From: Oceaniferula marina | Lineage (GTDB): Bacteria; Verrucomicrobiota; Verrucomicrobiia; Verrucomicrobiales; Akkermansiaceae | Direction: 5' to 3' | DNA length: 64,000 bases | NCBI RefSeq assembly: GCF_013391475.1 | Contig: NZ_JACBAZ010000001.1 | Coordinates: forward strand, 1,074,377-1,138,376 | Made by a program: the position numbers and the translations under genes | Notes under the pieces: generated by a model | Database searches by the model: none | What the model saw: only the letters and a program-made list of their open reading frames with translations | What the model was told of the DNA's origin: nothing | Shown here: piece by piece, positions 33,224 to 42,290 of the stretch | Layout of the letters: each line of letters opens with the position of its first letter | Numbering within the stretch: the first letter of the stretch is position 1

Positions 33224-36037
33224 ATGTCAGCCTTGCACCGTCTCCTTCTTGCATCACCCATGCTACTGACTCTCCAATTTGGTGAGTGCAGCCAGTATGA
33301 CGCCCTGCCCCTGCGTGCCCCCTTGGCAAACGAACCCCACTTCCAAACATCGCAAGGCCGTGAAGGACACCGATTTGCTGATGCTGAAATCAATCGCTAT
33401 CGTTTGTATGATTTTTATACGAGGCAGGCCGAGTATCAATTAGGTCAAACAAACGCACCACAAATCCTCCTCCCTTATCCCGGACTGGAAGGAGGACGCC
33501 GTGGTCACTGGGGAAACACCAATGAAAAACTTTCCAGCACTGTCTTGAACCGGACTCAAGAACCTCGATATCATAGACTGCTCAACCGAGGACCTCATGG
33601 GGATCAGTATGTGTGTATCGGGAAAGAGCCATCCCAATCGGTATGCCTTTTTAAAGCTTCATCGCCCAGCATGAGCCAGGTCATGTTGAATGCCGAACTG
33701 CGGGCTCCCGTCCATGCCTTTGCCCACCAGGTTGACCGCTATGGCTTTGATATGCAGGCCCAGGGAGACCTTTACCTTATAGGCGACCGTTTCGAATGGT
33801 ATAATGCATCGGAAAAAGCAGTCAAAGTCACAAGCCATGGATACCATCTACACAACGATAAGGTGATCTTCCGCAGGCAAATCGACAATCACAAGGTCCT
33901 CGACTGGCCATCGGTTTCCCGTGATGAAGACACTGCGGTTTATACCAGACAATGGGAGTGGCTGGATGATGCGCCTAGGCTTCGTTTTCTGTTACCGGTT
34001 TCAGGAAAGGAGATGAAGAATGCCAAAGTATCCATCCGTCGGGACGGAAGCAGCTGGCTGGCAGAACTAAGTGCGGGCAACAAAAAACTAAATCACCGAA
34101 TCACAAGTTCAGCGCCTGCGAATAGCCTCTCTTTGGTTCATCAATCCGGACGCATCTGGGTGATCTTCCCCGAAGTCAAAAAAGGCACGCTGATCAAAAT
34201 GGAATCCTGGCTTGGCACCTTGGACTCCCACTTCACCCCCAAGACGTCGGAGCCGGCCATCTTGTCTGAGTTTCTGGGAGGGGCAACGCGCTATTTCACC
34301 CAAAGTATCACCGTTAAAGGAACACTCAACGCTGACCCGGCGGCAAGTGGCACAGCGTATGAATTTGATGAGATACCGGTTCCGGATAATAATCCTTACG
34401 GAGTTCCCATGACAACCTGCGGGCTGACGTTTTCAGATGACGGATGCGCATACATCTCCACCCTCGTCGGAGATATATGGAAAGTCAGCGGGCTGAATCA
34501 TTCACTCGAAAAAGTTCAATGGCAGAGGTTCGCCTCCGGACTCAATTCTCCGCTCGGATTGGAAATGGCCGACGGCATTCTTTACGTCCTCACCCAACAC
34601 CAGATTCTCAAACTACACGATCTAAACAACGATGGAGAGGCTGACTTCATTGAGCCCTTCACCCAGATAAAACTTCCACCGGGGCGACTCCATGACTTAA
34701 CCAGGGATGACGATGGAAATTTCTACTGCTCCCACGTCCGTGGAATTCATAAAATCAGCCCGGACGGATCAAGCATCTCCATTGTTTCCACCCCCTGCCG
34801 CAATCCACTCGGCATGGGAGTGCGTGGTGATGGCCTCGCGCTCTCTGACTCCTCCGAGGGAAACCAAAGCAACGGCACATGCAGCATCTTTGAATCCATT
34901 CATCCCGAAAATGAACAGACGGTGGCAAAGAACCGGAGAATCCTCTATCTGCCACGGGGTGTGGACAACTCACCGGGCAGTAGAATCTTCACCCATAGCG
35001 AGCGCTTTGGCCCACTTGGCAGCAGCATTCTCGGCCTCAGCTACGGCACCGGCCGCATCTATCAAATCATACGTGACACGAACAACGGAACCCCTCAGGC
35101 AGCCATGCACATGCTCCCTGGAGAATTTTCAAGCGGTACGGCCCGACTGGAAACCAACCCGAAGGATGGGCAGGTCTATGTCGTCGGCTTGGACGGTTGG
35201 GGAGACTTCGCGGTGAACGAAGGCTGTTTTACCCGGATCAGATACACAGGTAAAAAGAGCCTGCTTCCCGTAAGCTGGAAAGCCAAATACAACGGATTAC
35301 TCATCGGTTTCAACCAAGCCATTGATCCGGGAAGCATCAAGCCAGAACGTTTTTTCCTGCAACAATGGAACTACCGGGACTCGCACCATACGTACGGATC
35401 AGCGGAGTATTCAGTACGCCAGCCTGAACAGATCGGACACGATCGAGTGAAAATTCAGTCCATTCACCTTTCAGAGGACAGGAAGTCCATCTTTATCAAT
35501 GCCCCCGACCTCCTCCCGGCCATGTGCTCCCAGCTCTATGGATCACTCACGTCCAAGGACGGGGCTACACTTCAACTCAACCTTTTTGCCACAATCAATC
35601 AACTTTCCGTGGACAATGGACAGGGAGACTTGGCAAGCAAAGATAAGATAAGAAATCTCAAAGTCCCTTATTACCAGAGCAACGGAGACACCTACGCCGT
35701 CATCACCGGATTTTTTGACAAGCGCGCCGGACGAGCCGGCGTCCAACGCCCTGTCGGGCCAGTCGTGAAGTACCAATCCAAAGAGCTCAACTACGCATGG
35801 GTCAAAGACAACATCATCATGAAAAACACGTGCATTGCGTGCCATGGGCCCGGAAGCCAACACGACTTCTCCTCCTATGCGTCACTGATGAAAAGCGTCG
35901 ATCTTAAAAACCCCGGAAAAAGCCACCTCCTCGGCATGCTTAAAACCGGCAGTATGCCCCCCTTCCCCATGCCAACCGTAGCACCTGAAATGCAAAAGGC
36001 GCTTGAGACATGGATTCAAAATGGAGCACCGGAATAA
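33224..36037 (+). CDS. Exported DUF6797 / beta-propeller protein with C-terminal cytochrome c domain
   Basis: This is a 937-residue secreted protein. A Sec-type signal peptide covers about 1-22. The N-terminal part (about 25-160) resembles the DUF6797 domain of PVC-group proteins (GQTNAPQILLPYPGLEGGRRGHWG). A beta-propeller of the PQQ/NHL-like kind follows (about 385-680), with blades such as GLNSPLGLEMADGILYVLT and GRLHDLTRDDDGNFYCSHV. A haem-c site CIACH is at 870-874, with a likely axial Met in KTGSMPPF (about 911). The C-terminus fits a short class-I cytochrome c. It is divergent from the HzsA-like fusion gene and 18 bases ahead of a DUF1080 gene. A periplasmic oxidoreductase or electron-transfer role in carbohydrate breakdown is inferred. 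Confidence 0.83.
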   Translation: MSALHRLLLASPMLLTLQFGECSQYDALPLRAPLANEPHFQTSQGREGHRFADAEINRYRLYDFYTRQAEYQLGQTNAPQILLPYPGLEGGRRGHWGNTNEKLSSTVLNRTQEPRYHRLLNRGPHGDQYVCIGKEPSQSVCLFKASSPSMSQVMLNAELRAPVHAFAHQVDRYGFDMQAQGDLYLIGDRFEWYNASEKAVKVTSHGYHLHNDKVIFRRQIDNHKVLDWPSVSRDEDTAVYTRQWEWLDDAPRLRFLLPVSGKEMKNAKVSIRRDGSSWLAELSAGNKKLNHRITSSAPANSLSLVHQSGRIWVIFPEVKKGTLIKMESWLGTLDSHFTPKTSEPAILSEFLGGATRYFTQSITVKGTLNADPAASGTAYEFDEIPVPDNNPYGVPMTTCGLTFSDDGCAYISTLVGDIWKVSGLNHSLEKVQWQRFASGLNSPLGLEMADGILYVLTQHQILKLHDLNNDGEADFIEPFTQIKLPPGRLHDLTRDDDGNFYCSHVRGIHKISPDGSSISIVSTPCRNPLGMGVRGDGLALSDSSEGNQSNGTCSIFESIHPENEQTVAKNRRILYLPRGVDNSPGSRIFTHSERFGPLGSSILGLSYGTGRIYQIIRDTNNGTPQAAMHMLPGEFSSGTARLETNPKDGQVYVVGLDGWGDFAVNEGCFTRIRYTGKKSLLPVSWKAKYNGLLIGFNQAIDPGSIKPERFFLQQWNYRDSHHTYGSAEYSVRQPEQIGHDRVKIQSIHLSEDRKSIFINAPDLLPAMCSQLYGSLTSKDGATLQLNLFATINQLSVDNGQGDLASKDKIRNLKVPYYQSNGDTYAVITGFFDKRAGRAGVQRPVGPVVKYQSKELNYAWVKDNIIMKNTCIACHGPGSQHDFSSYASLMKSVDLKNPGKSHLLGMLKTGSMPPFPMPTVAPEMQKALETWIQNGAPE

Positions 36038-36055
36038 GCCCATATCGATCACATC

Positions 36056-36685
36056 ATGTCCAACATCATTGCTATCCTGCTATCGACGAGTCTTGGGCTC
36101 GGCCACTTGTTTGCTGAAGACCCCGACAAGCAAAAAGAGAAATGGGTTCATCTGACCCAATGTGTCACCGAGGGCAATTGGAAGGTAAACGACGAGGGTA
36201 TCATCCAACTTCAGCCGCGTCATGGCGAACAAGGATGGAAACGATATGGTTCCTACCTCTGGCTAAGACAAAGCTATGCTGATTTTATTTGCCGATTTGA
36301 ATACCTCCACCCCAAAGGGGGGAACAGCGGTTTTTACTTCCGAGTAAAAGACAAAAACAATCCCGTAGAGACGGGTATCGAAATCCAAATTCTCGATTCC
36401 TTTGGCAAAAAAGGCAAACTCACCCACCACGATTGCGGAGGGGTGATCTTCACCCAAGGCCCGGCCAAAAATATGTCCAAACCGGCCAATCAATGGAATC
36501 AAATGACTGTGCGCTGCGTCAAAAGCCACCTGCAAGTCTGGCTAAATGGAGAAAAGATCCAAGACCTACAGCTAGACAAAACAGAGTTAAACAACCGCCC
36601 CCTCAACGGACACATCGGTTTTCAAGACCACGGACTGCCAATGCAATTGCGCAATATCAGTATCCAGGAGGTATCAAAACCCTGA
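36056..36685 (+). CDS. DUF1080 (3-keto-disaccharide hydrolase family) protein
   Basis: This is a 209-residue exported protein with a concanavalin-like jelly-roll fold of the DUF1080 family. A signal peptide covers about 1-20. Typical positions are GNWKVNDEGIIQL, the core FICRFEYLHPKGGNSGFYFR, and GIEIQILDSFGKKG, HDCGGVIFTQGP and NGHIGFQDHG near the end. Some family members bind or hydrolyse 3-keto-glycosides; many others are uncharacterised. It follows the DUF6797 cytochrome gene after 18 bases, clearly in one operon. This suggests a periplasmic pathway that oxidises a sugar ring and then cleaves it, which is inference. Confidence 0.87.
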   Translation: MSNIIAILLSTSLGLGHLFAEDPDKQKEKWVHLTQCVTEGNWKVNDEGIIQLQPRHGEQGWKRYGSYLWLRQSYADFICRFEYLHPKGGNSGFYFRVKDKNNPVETGIEIQILDSFGKKGKLTHHDCGGVIFTQGPAKNMSKPANQWNQMTVRCVKSHLQVWLNGEKIQDLQLDKTELNNRPLNGHIGFQDHGLPMQLRNISIQEVSKP

Positions 36686-36776
36686 GCCTGACAGCCCGAT
36701 TTGCGCCTTCACCTGAGATTTATACCAAGGGCCAACACAGATGGGCCGATTGCCGAGATGGATGTCAGCAATGGTC

Positions 36777-36809
36777 TAATACCAAGTAGTCATTGGCGTA
36801 GTGGTATTA
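36777..36809. repeat. Inverted repeat between convergent genes
   Basis: TAATACCA (36777-36784) is mirrored by TGGTATTA (36802-36809) around a 17-base loop. The right arm includes the stop codon of the TPR gene. The 120-bp gap upstream holds further short complementary words (ATTGC/GCAAT near 36748-36771). No T-run follows on either strand. Confidence 0.5.
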
Positions 36810-38177
36810 CTCCGAGGCCTCGGCCAGTCCTTGGACTGCTGAACGATACTGCTCAAGGTGTTCACTTGGACGAAGCTCTAACGCTTGATCCAAGAGATCC
36901 AACGCATCACGGTAACGCTTGGTCGTCACGCACAGTTTGGCCGTCTCGACATGGGAGTCATAAGCAACGTCCTCAACCTGTGAGGCCTGCTTCAACAACA
37001 TTTCGGCTTCTTGGTACCGTTTCTCCGACACCCTGAACTTTGCCAATAAAAGCAATGACTCCCCGTCCAACGGGTCGCGTTTGATGAGAGAGGCCAACAC
37101 CCCGGCTCCTCGTGAGGGGTTCTGCCCGGAATCAATATCGATGAGAGCACCCAACCGTTGCTGCTTTTGCTTGAGTTTCCCATCCGGTAAATCTGGAAAG
37201 GCGTTGACCAAGGCATCGGCAAACTCGCGAGCCAGCTCCCAATTTCTCACCCGAGTGACAAACTCAAGAGCATTGACCGCCGCTTGGACATCTGGTTTCC
37301 CCTCCATCTCAAGCGCAGCCAGCATCAGAGGTCGCGCCAACAGTGGCCGCCCGGCGCGCAAATGTAAACTGGCCAGAAGTAAATGGTTCTCCGCATCCAA
37401 TTTTTCTATCCGTCGGACCCACTCCAGGTTGCTGATGGCCTCGTCGCTCTGATCCATCGCCAAATGAATCGAAGCCTGCATCAGGTAATACGACGGCTCC
37501 AAGGGACGCACCTTGATCACTTCCTCAACCAACACCATGGCTTCTTGGTTGCGATCCAAATGCTGCAAACACTGGGCCACCCCCGCTTTCCAGTCGATTG
37601 CTTGAGGTTGCGTCACTTGGGCGAGTCGGTATGCCTGCAATGCTGAAGCATACTGCTCGTCTTGAAGTCGTCCATAAGCCAGCAGACCATACGTGCTGCC
37701 ATCCTGGTCACCCAAACGAATGGCCTCCTCCAAGCGAGGTATGGCCTTATCCCACTGGTCCATGCGGGCATACAAGGACCCCAGATTTCTATGAGCCCGC
37801 CTGAATTGGGGAAAACGCTCTAATGCCTGAAGGTAACTCTTTTCAGCCGCCTCAAGCTGGTCGAGTTCAAACTGAATATTCCCGGCATTGTAAGCCAAGG
37901 CTGCAGAGGTCTTGAGCAAGGGACTTGCTTGAAGCTTTTTCAGGGCGTCTTCCCGCTTACCTTCCGCCATGAGCTTTTGGATAGACACGAGCAAGCCTCG
38001 TTCTTCGGAACTCACCGATGGCTCGATCCTCGCATTAATCTGATAAGATCCATTAAACGATTTTAAAAACGCCTCATCCTTCCAATACTCCTTGGACAAT
38101 GGCAGAGGCTCAGCCGCAACGGATATACAGACTACAGCGAGGCTGAATACGGAACATAGAAAACTAACAATATTCAT
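36807..38177 (-). CDS. TPR-repeat periplasmic protein of the TonB operon
   Basis: This is a 456-residue protein with a signal peptide (about 1-22, cleavage after SVAAE-like sequence) and a body made of tetratricopeptide repeats. Recognisable units include LAYNAGNIQFELDQLEAAEK, AHRNLGSLYARMDQWDKAI and YGLLAYGRLQDEQYASALQ. It is separated by one base from the tonB stop, so the two are translationally tied. A TPR protein at the end of ttpC-exbB-exbD-tonB operons is a known arrangement in marine Gammaproteobacteria, where it supports TonB-dependent iron uptake. The role here is inferred from that match. Confidence 0.88.
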   Translation of the reverse strand: MNIVSFLCSVFSLAVVCISVAAEPLPLSKEYWKDEAFLKSFNGSYQINARIEPSVSSEERGLLVSIQKLMAEGKREDALKKLQASPLLKTSAALAYNAGNIQFELDQLEAAEKSYLQALERFPQFRRAHRNLGSLYARMDQWDKAIPRLEEAIRLGDQDGSTYGLLAYGRLQDEQYASALQAYRLAQVTQPQAIDWKAGVAQCLQHLDRNQEAMVLVEEVIKVRPLEPSYYLMQASIHLAMDQSDEAISNLEWVRRIEKLDAENHLLLASLHLRAGRPLLARPLMLAALEMEGKPDVQAAVNALEFVTRVRNWELAREFADALVNAFPDLPDGKLKQKQQRLGALIDIDSGQNPSRGAGVLASLIKRDPLDGESLLLLAKFRVSEKRYQEAEMLLKQASQVEDVAYDSHVETAKLCVTTKRYRDALDLLDQALELRPSEHLEQYRSAVQGLAEASE

Positions 38178-38178
38178 C

Positions 38179-38877
38179 TTATTTCTTAATCGTAATAGGC
38201 CAGGTCATAACGGCCTTAACAGCCTTCCCCTGGCGGGTGGGATTGGTAAAACGTGAGCCGTTGGCGATACGCCGGGCCGCTGGAATCAAATCCGGATGGG
38301 TCGAAGAAACGACAGATAAAAACTGACTCTTGCCGGAAGGTAGAATGGTAACCCGAACAACGACACGACCACTTGAGGCGTTGCGGATGCTTCGGGGAAA
38401 GGTAACCGACGGGTTACGCAGCAGGCGAGGTTTTTGGTCGAGCTCGCCCAAGGAGTACTGGGATTTCACTTTCGGCCTTACATTCACCTGCGGTGACGGA
38501 CGTGCTGATTTTTTTGGCCCTTTCACCTGCTTGCGGGGAGCTGTCGGTTGAGGCAAGGGCGAGGGTGGCTGATCGGTAAAAAAGGCGTCCACCGCGGTTG
38601 TCGGGTCGATCTTCACCTGAGATACTGGCACCGCAGGCAACTGCACGTCCGGCAGCGCGGTTAAATCAGCCAGTGCCGGCGGGGGTGGCGGAGGAGCATC
38701 ATCTGTCACTGGCTCCTCTGCAGGCGGAGGCGGAGGTTCAGGCAAGGTCACGGTATCCACCTCCCGAATTTCATATTCCACCTCCGGTGAAACAAGCACC
38801 ATCATCCGGGTAAGCACCAGCGCCGCTAATAACACGACGGTGATGGCAATACCCAAAAAGATGGAAGCGAGGCGCAT
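38179..38877 (-). CDS. tonB: TonB energy-transducing protein
   Basis: TonB spans the periplasm and passes proton-motive energy from ExbB/ExbD to outer-membrane receptors. The 232-residue protein has an N-terminal membrane anchor (about 4-28), a Pro/Glu-rich periplasmic linker with several poly-Pro runs (about 45-75), and a C-terminal TonB domain (about 150-232) with RNPSVTFPRSIRNASSGRV followed by VRVTILPSGKSQFLSVVSST. It ends at TWPITIKK. The gene follows exbD by 39 bases and precedes the TPR gene by one base. Confidence 0.92.
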   Translation of the reverse strand: MRLASIFLGIAITVVLLAALVLTRMMVLVSPEVEYEIREVDTVTLPEPPPPPAEEPVTDDAPPPPPPALADLTALPDVQLPAVPVSQVKIDPTTAVDAFFTDQPPSPLPQPTAPRKQVKGPKKSARPSPQVNVRPKVKSQYSLGELDQKPRLLRNPSVTFPRSIRNASSGRVVVRVTILPSGKSQFLSVVSSTHPDLIPAARRIANGSRFTNPTRQGKAVKAVMTWPITIKK

Positions 38878-38916
38878 GATGGTTTGAGATTAGTGATTAG
38901 TGATTTGTGATTTGTC

Positions 38917-39321
38917 TTACTTTACGGTGGCGAGACTTACGGATTTGGCCCCGGCAATTTTTGCCGCGTCAATGACCTTGACGATCGTCCCGTGGTTGGC
39001 GTCGGCATCACCTTGGATAATCACGGGCATTTCCTCATCCCCCTCGAGTAGTGCCGCAATCACACTACGCACGCCTCCTACTCCAATATTCCGACCTCCT
39101 TGATAGACTCGACCATTGGCCGTCACCGCGATGAGAATCGCATTTTTTTCCAAATCCTCAGACGAAGCCGCTCTCGGTTTATTCACCTCCACTCCGGCTT
39201 CATCGACAAACACCGTTGTCACAATAAAAAAGATCAGCAAAATAAAGACCACATCAATCAAGGGGGAAATATTGATTTCCGAGGTGGAATCACTCGATGT
39301 AAAATGTCGAAATCGGCGCAT
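38917..39321 (-). CDS. exbD: ExbD/TolR biopolymer transport protein
   Basis: ExbD forms the proton channel with ExbB. The 134-residue protein begins MRRFRHFTSSDSTSEINISP and has one membrane helix with the essential acidic residue in SPLIDVVFILLIFFIVTTVF. A small periplasmic domain follows, with DADANHGTIVKVIDAAKIAG-type ending. The ATG at 39321 was chosen over a frame open to 39384 because the cytoplasmic tail of ExbD is short. It sits 23 bases after exbB. Confidence 0.94.
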   Translation of the reverse strand: MRRFRHFTSSDSTSEINISPLIDVVFILLIFFIVTTVFVDEAGVEVNKPRAASSEDLEKNAILIAVTANGRVYQGGRNIGVGGVRSVIAALLEGDEEMPVIIQGDADANHGTIVKVIDAAKIAGAKSVSLATVK

Positions 39322-39344
39322 AATGTTTGAAAGTGGGTTGGTGC

Positions 39345-39908
39345 TTATTCGGAAAGAGCAGGCTGAGGAGGAGGAACGGAACACCCCGAATGATTCGGAG
39401 AAGCAGCCAATGATTGATGCAGGTGCTGCTGGAGCTGGGCGTGTGTCGACTGGGTCTGACTACGTAAAAGAGCCAAAAGAAACGCCGCAGGAATGGCAAT
39501 TAAAAGACCTGCCTGGGTCGTAATCAACGCCTCTGAGATTCCGACAGAAATACGATCAATCGGCTGAGCTTCACTCGCTGTCGCCAAACCTGAAAAAGTG
39601 ACCAACATCCCCGAAACCGTTCCTAACAAACCAGCCAGTGGCGCGGCGCCAGCCAGGACGCCGATAAAGGGCAAGCGCCTCTCTACCCAGGCAAGACGAT
39701 CCAATTCAAAAATGGCAAATTTACGCACAAGGCTTCGGTTCCCCTCACCTTCTTGACGCGTAAACAATTCAACACGCACCTCCTTTTTCACCTGCCACAA
39801 ACCAAACCAGGTAGCTGCCAACATGGAGTAAAGCCCGACGCCTAACAACAGAAGACCCCACAAGACGGCACCGCCTTGGTTCAACACGTTCTGTAATTCT
39901 GTCAGCAT
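39345..39908 (-). CDS. exbB: ExbB/TolQ/MotA proton-channel family protein
   Basis: This 187-residue inner-membrane protein has three helices: about 13-36, then the pair LPFIGVLAGAAPLAGLLGTV with GMLVTFSGLA, and ISEALITTQAGLLIAIPAAFLLALL. The last two helices and the loop between them match the ExbB core. It lies between ttpC and exbD, in the order seen in TonB2/TonB3-type systems that have two MotA/TolQ/ExbB proteins. It is the smaller, canonical one. Confidence 0.92.
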   Translation of the reverse strand: MLTELQNVLNQGGAVLWGLLLLGVGLYSMLAATWFGLWQVKKEVRVELFTRQEGEGNRSLVRKFAIFELDRLAWVERRLPFIGVLAGAAPLAGLLGTVSGMLVTFSGLATASEAQPIDRISVGISEALITTQAGLLIAIPAAFLLALLRSQTQSTHAQLQQHLHQSLAASPNHSGCSVPPPQPALSE

Positions 39909-39953
39909 ACTTCGTTTATTCCCGATTTCTTCCCATCATTGGGTGGTCCATGG

Positions 39954-41360
39954 TTATTTGAATTTTTCTCCCCGCAGGCCATTGACCAATGTCAGGCCCA
40001 GCTTTTCTGTGTTCTGGATAATCCCCTGACAACGACGGGACAAAAGGGCATGAATAATCAATGCCGGGATCGCAACCACCAAACCAAACAGGGTCGTAAT
40101 CAAGGCTTCGGAAATCCCTCCGGCCAATGGTTTGGCATCACCGGTTCCCGATACTGTGATCACATTAAAGGTCCGGATCATTCCGGCAACGGTGCCCAGC
40201 AAACCTAACAGCGGAGCTGTCGCCGCCGTGATCGCAATGAAGGGCAAGCCACTTTGCAATTTATTTTGAACCCCGATGAGTTGTTCATAAAGAACCTCCT
40301 CAACAACATCAGGGCCAGCCTTCACATACAGCAAACACTGCCCTACGACGTCACCCACCGGGTGGATAGCTTTAGCTGCAGTCGCTTCAGCTTCATCAAG
40401 CTGATCCTCACGCAAAGCCGTCAAAATCCGTGAAACCCAATCGGGCTGAGGTGTCCGGATCCTTACAATCTGAATCAATTTCACCACTCCGGAGAGTGCG
40501 GAGATCAATGCAATGCCGAGAATAGGCCAAATCCAGAAACCGCCCTTCCGGAAGATGTCTAGTTTATCGGCTTCGAGGGATGCCAGAGCGGAGGCTTTAC
40601 CGCCAGTGACATCCACGCTGAGCGTCGACTCGCCACCGGCAATCAACGTTTGGATAGCCGCCCGTTCGCCCGGAGTAACTCTTGGGCTCAGATTCCCTTT
40701 TTCCCGGGAAATGGAACCCGCCAGCTGTTCATCATCTGAGACAAACCATATTGCGGGTCCAGCTAACGCAAAGGTGCCAGTCTTCACCTCTCCGCTTGGA
40801 GCAACGGCCTCCGCTTGGAGCTGGTGCCCCCCCAACAACGATTCTAAGCGGTTCAATCCGGCATCCACAATGGCCAAGCGCTGTTCAAGCCTTTGAGCCG
40901 GATTCCCTTCCGATTGATGCAAACCTTTCAGAGCTTCAGCATATTGTTTTTCCTCACCCGGAAGCAAAAAGGTTTCCAAAATCAGACCGTAATCACCGAG
41001 TTGCCGATCAGCAAACTGATGGTCCTGGGCCAATTGATACTGTTTTTTTTCCAGCTCCTTGATCAGGGTTTGCCGGTCATCCTTTGCCATCCGGGCAATC
41101 CTGACTTTTCTTCGTTGCTCCAACAGTCTAACGCGAACCTCCTCAAACTCCTTGGCCAATGCCGGTTTCTCCTCAGCGATCGCTGCACGCTGGCTCGCCA
41201 ACCTCGTCTGGGCATCCTTGAGGTCCTTATGAATGACCGCCACTTGTTGCTGGGCCAGCACAAGATCTTTTCCGCCCCCAGCCTCGTCCTGTGCAAAACC
41301 TGTCCCGCCAATAAACACAGACGCCAGACTGGCTACTCCCATTTTTTTAAATCCGTTCAT
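39954..41360 (-). CDS. TtpC-like MotA/TolQ/ExbB protein with periplasmic coiled coil
   Basis: This is a 468-residue protein. A signal peptide or first helix (about 1-23) leads into a long Gln/Lys/Glu-rich coiled coil (about 30-170) and a further periplasmic region. Then comes an ExbB-type membrane core: a helix in GGFWIWPILGIALISALSGV (about 270-290), LPFIAITAATAPLLGLLGTV, and GGISEALITTLFGLVVAIPA. The pattern matches TtpC, the fourth component of Vibrio/Shewanella TonB2 systems. It sits between the DUF3450 gene (two bases away) and exbB. TtpC is thought to link or modulate the ExbB/ExbD motor for a subset of receptors. Confidence 0.9.
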   Translation of the reverse strand: MNGFKKMGVASLASVFIGGTGFAQDEAGGGKDLVLAQQQVAVIHKDLKDAQTRLASQRAAIAEEKPALAKEFEEVRVRLLEQRRKVRIARMAKDDRQTLIKELEKKQYQLAQDHQFADRQLGDYGLILETFLLPGEEKQYAEALKGLHQSEGNPAQRLEQRLAIVDAGLNRLESLLGGHQLQAEAVAPSGEVKTGTFALAGPAIWFVSDDEQLAGSISREKGNLSPRVTPGERAAIQTLIAGGESTLSVDVTGGKASALASLEADKLDIFRKGGFWIWPILGIALISALSGVVKLIQIVRIRTPQPDWVSRILTALREDQLDEAEATAAKAIHPVGDVVGQCLLYVKAGPDVVEEVLYEQLIGVQNKLQSGLPFIAITAATAPLLGLLGTVAGMIRTFNVITVSGTGDAKPLAGGISEALITTLFGLVVAIPALIIHALLSRRCQGIIQNTEKLGLTLVNGLRGEKFK

Positions 41361-41362
41361 CC

Positions 41363-42160
41363 TTACTTATTGTTAGCGTTGCTATCCTTGGAGAGTTGAA
41401 TCGGTAGTTCGACCAATTGAGGAGGACTATCTTTGCGATACACAGCAAAGGCCTTCCTGACCGAATCGGCCAACGCTGGTTGGTCCTGCCACTGCCAGCC
41501 ATCCTTGCCCGGCGTCCCAAGCCCTGCGGTGTCACCTTGTTCCGCTGCGTAAAAGGCACGCGCCAGCCCAAGATAGAGCACATCCACGGTCATCTTTTTA
41601 CCGGATGCCAACACTCGGGTTTCCTCGGTCACTGTGATCGTCCGGTTGAACCGACCGCATGCAGCGAACACACTCAAAATTGATTTCAGAGTTTCACGGG
41701 GTTTCCCTAACGCCTCATCCGACTCCAGCAACTCTATATCGGTCTCAAGATTGTTTTTGAGAGGTTCAGGCAAGCGCTTCAATAACGTGCGCGTTCGGGG
41801 CAGCACTCTTGCCAAGTATTCATCCAAGGTTCTCTGGGCTGCTCGATACTCCGAGATCTGCTTCTCCAGTTGCTGCTTACTGGCATCGACGAGTTCAGCT
41901 GATTTTCCAGCCTGATTCATTTCATCATCCAAGAGGGCCAGCTCTTTTTGAAACAAACCCAACAAATCCTGCATTCTTTGGCGTTCGACCTGCCAAGTAT
42001 TTTTTTCCTCTGAGATCAACCCTTCGGTTTGCACCCACTGATGGATCAATTCACGCACAGCTGCTGGGTCAAGTTGTGCCGCAGGGTCGTCCTGAGCTTT
42101 CGGCTCGTCCTGACCAAAAAGAGGCAGGGAGATCACGGTGATTAACGCAAGATATTTCAT
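41363..42160 (-). CDS. DUF3450 coiled-coil periplasmic protein
   Basis: This is a 265-residue secreted protein. A signal peptide (about 1-16, LITVISLPLFGQ) is followed by an acidic stretch rich in Asp/Ala/Gln and a long coiled coil (about 40-140, QRMQDLLGLFQKELALLDDE). The rest is a compact domain with TRTLLKRLPEPLKNNLETDI and ADSVRKAFAVYRKDSPP. DUF3450 proteins are typically encoded just before ttpC in TonB clusters, as here. The start at 42160 was chosen because the signal peptide begins there; the frame is open to 42277. Confidence 0.87.
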   Translation of the reverse strand: MKYLALITVISLPLFGQDEPKAQDDPAAQLDPAAVRELIHQWVQTEGLISEEKNTWQVERQRMQDLLGLFQKELALLDDEMNQAGKSAELVDASKQQLEKQISEYRAAQRTLDEYLARVLPRTRTLLKRLPEPLKNNLETDIELLESDEALGKPRETLKSILSVFAACGRFNRTITVTEETRVLASGKKMTVDVLYLGLARAFYAAEQGDTAGLGTPGKDGWQWQDQPALADSVRKAFAVYRKDSPPQLVELPIQLSKDSNANNK

Positions 42161-42232
42161 AAATGAGATGGGATTTCGTGGCAACAAGCCAGAGGGATGA
42201 ATCTCTCCGGTGGGCAATCTTATAGACGATAA

Positions 42233-42262
42233 AGCGGCGTCTGCAAGAATGCAAACGCCGCT
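42233..42262 (-). terminator. Hairpin between the receptor gene and the TtpC operon
   Basis: AGCGGCGT (42233-42240) pairs with ACGCCGCT (42255-42262), with a further inner GCA/TGC pairing. On the minus strand it is followed by only a short TT run (TTATCG). It could act as a partial terminator or RNA-processing stem that makes the receptor more abundant than the motor proteins. Confidence 0.6.
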
Positions 42263-42290
42263 AATGATAACAATCAATCAGAGAAAACCA

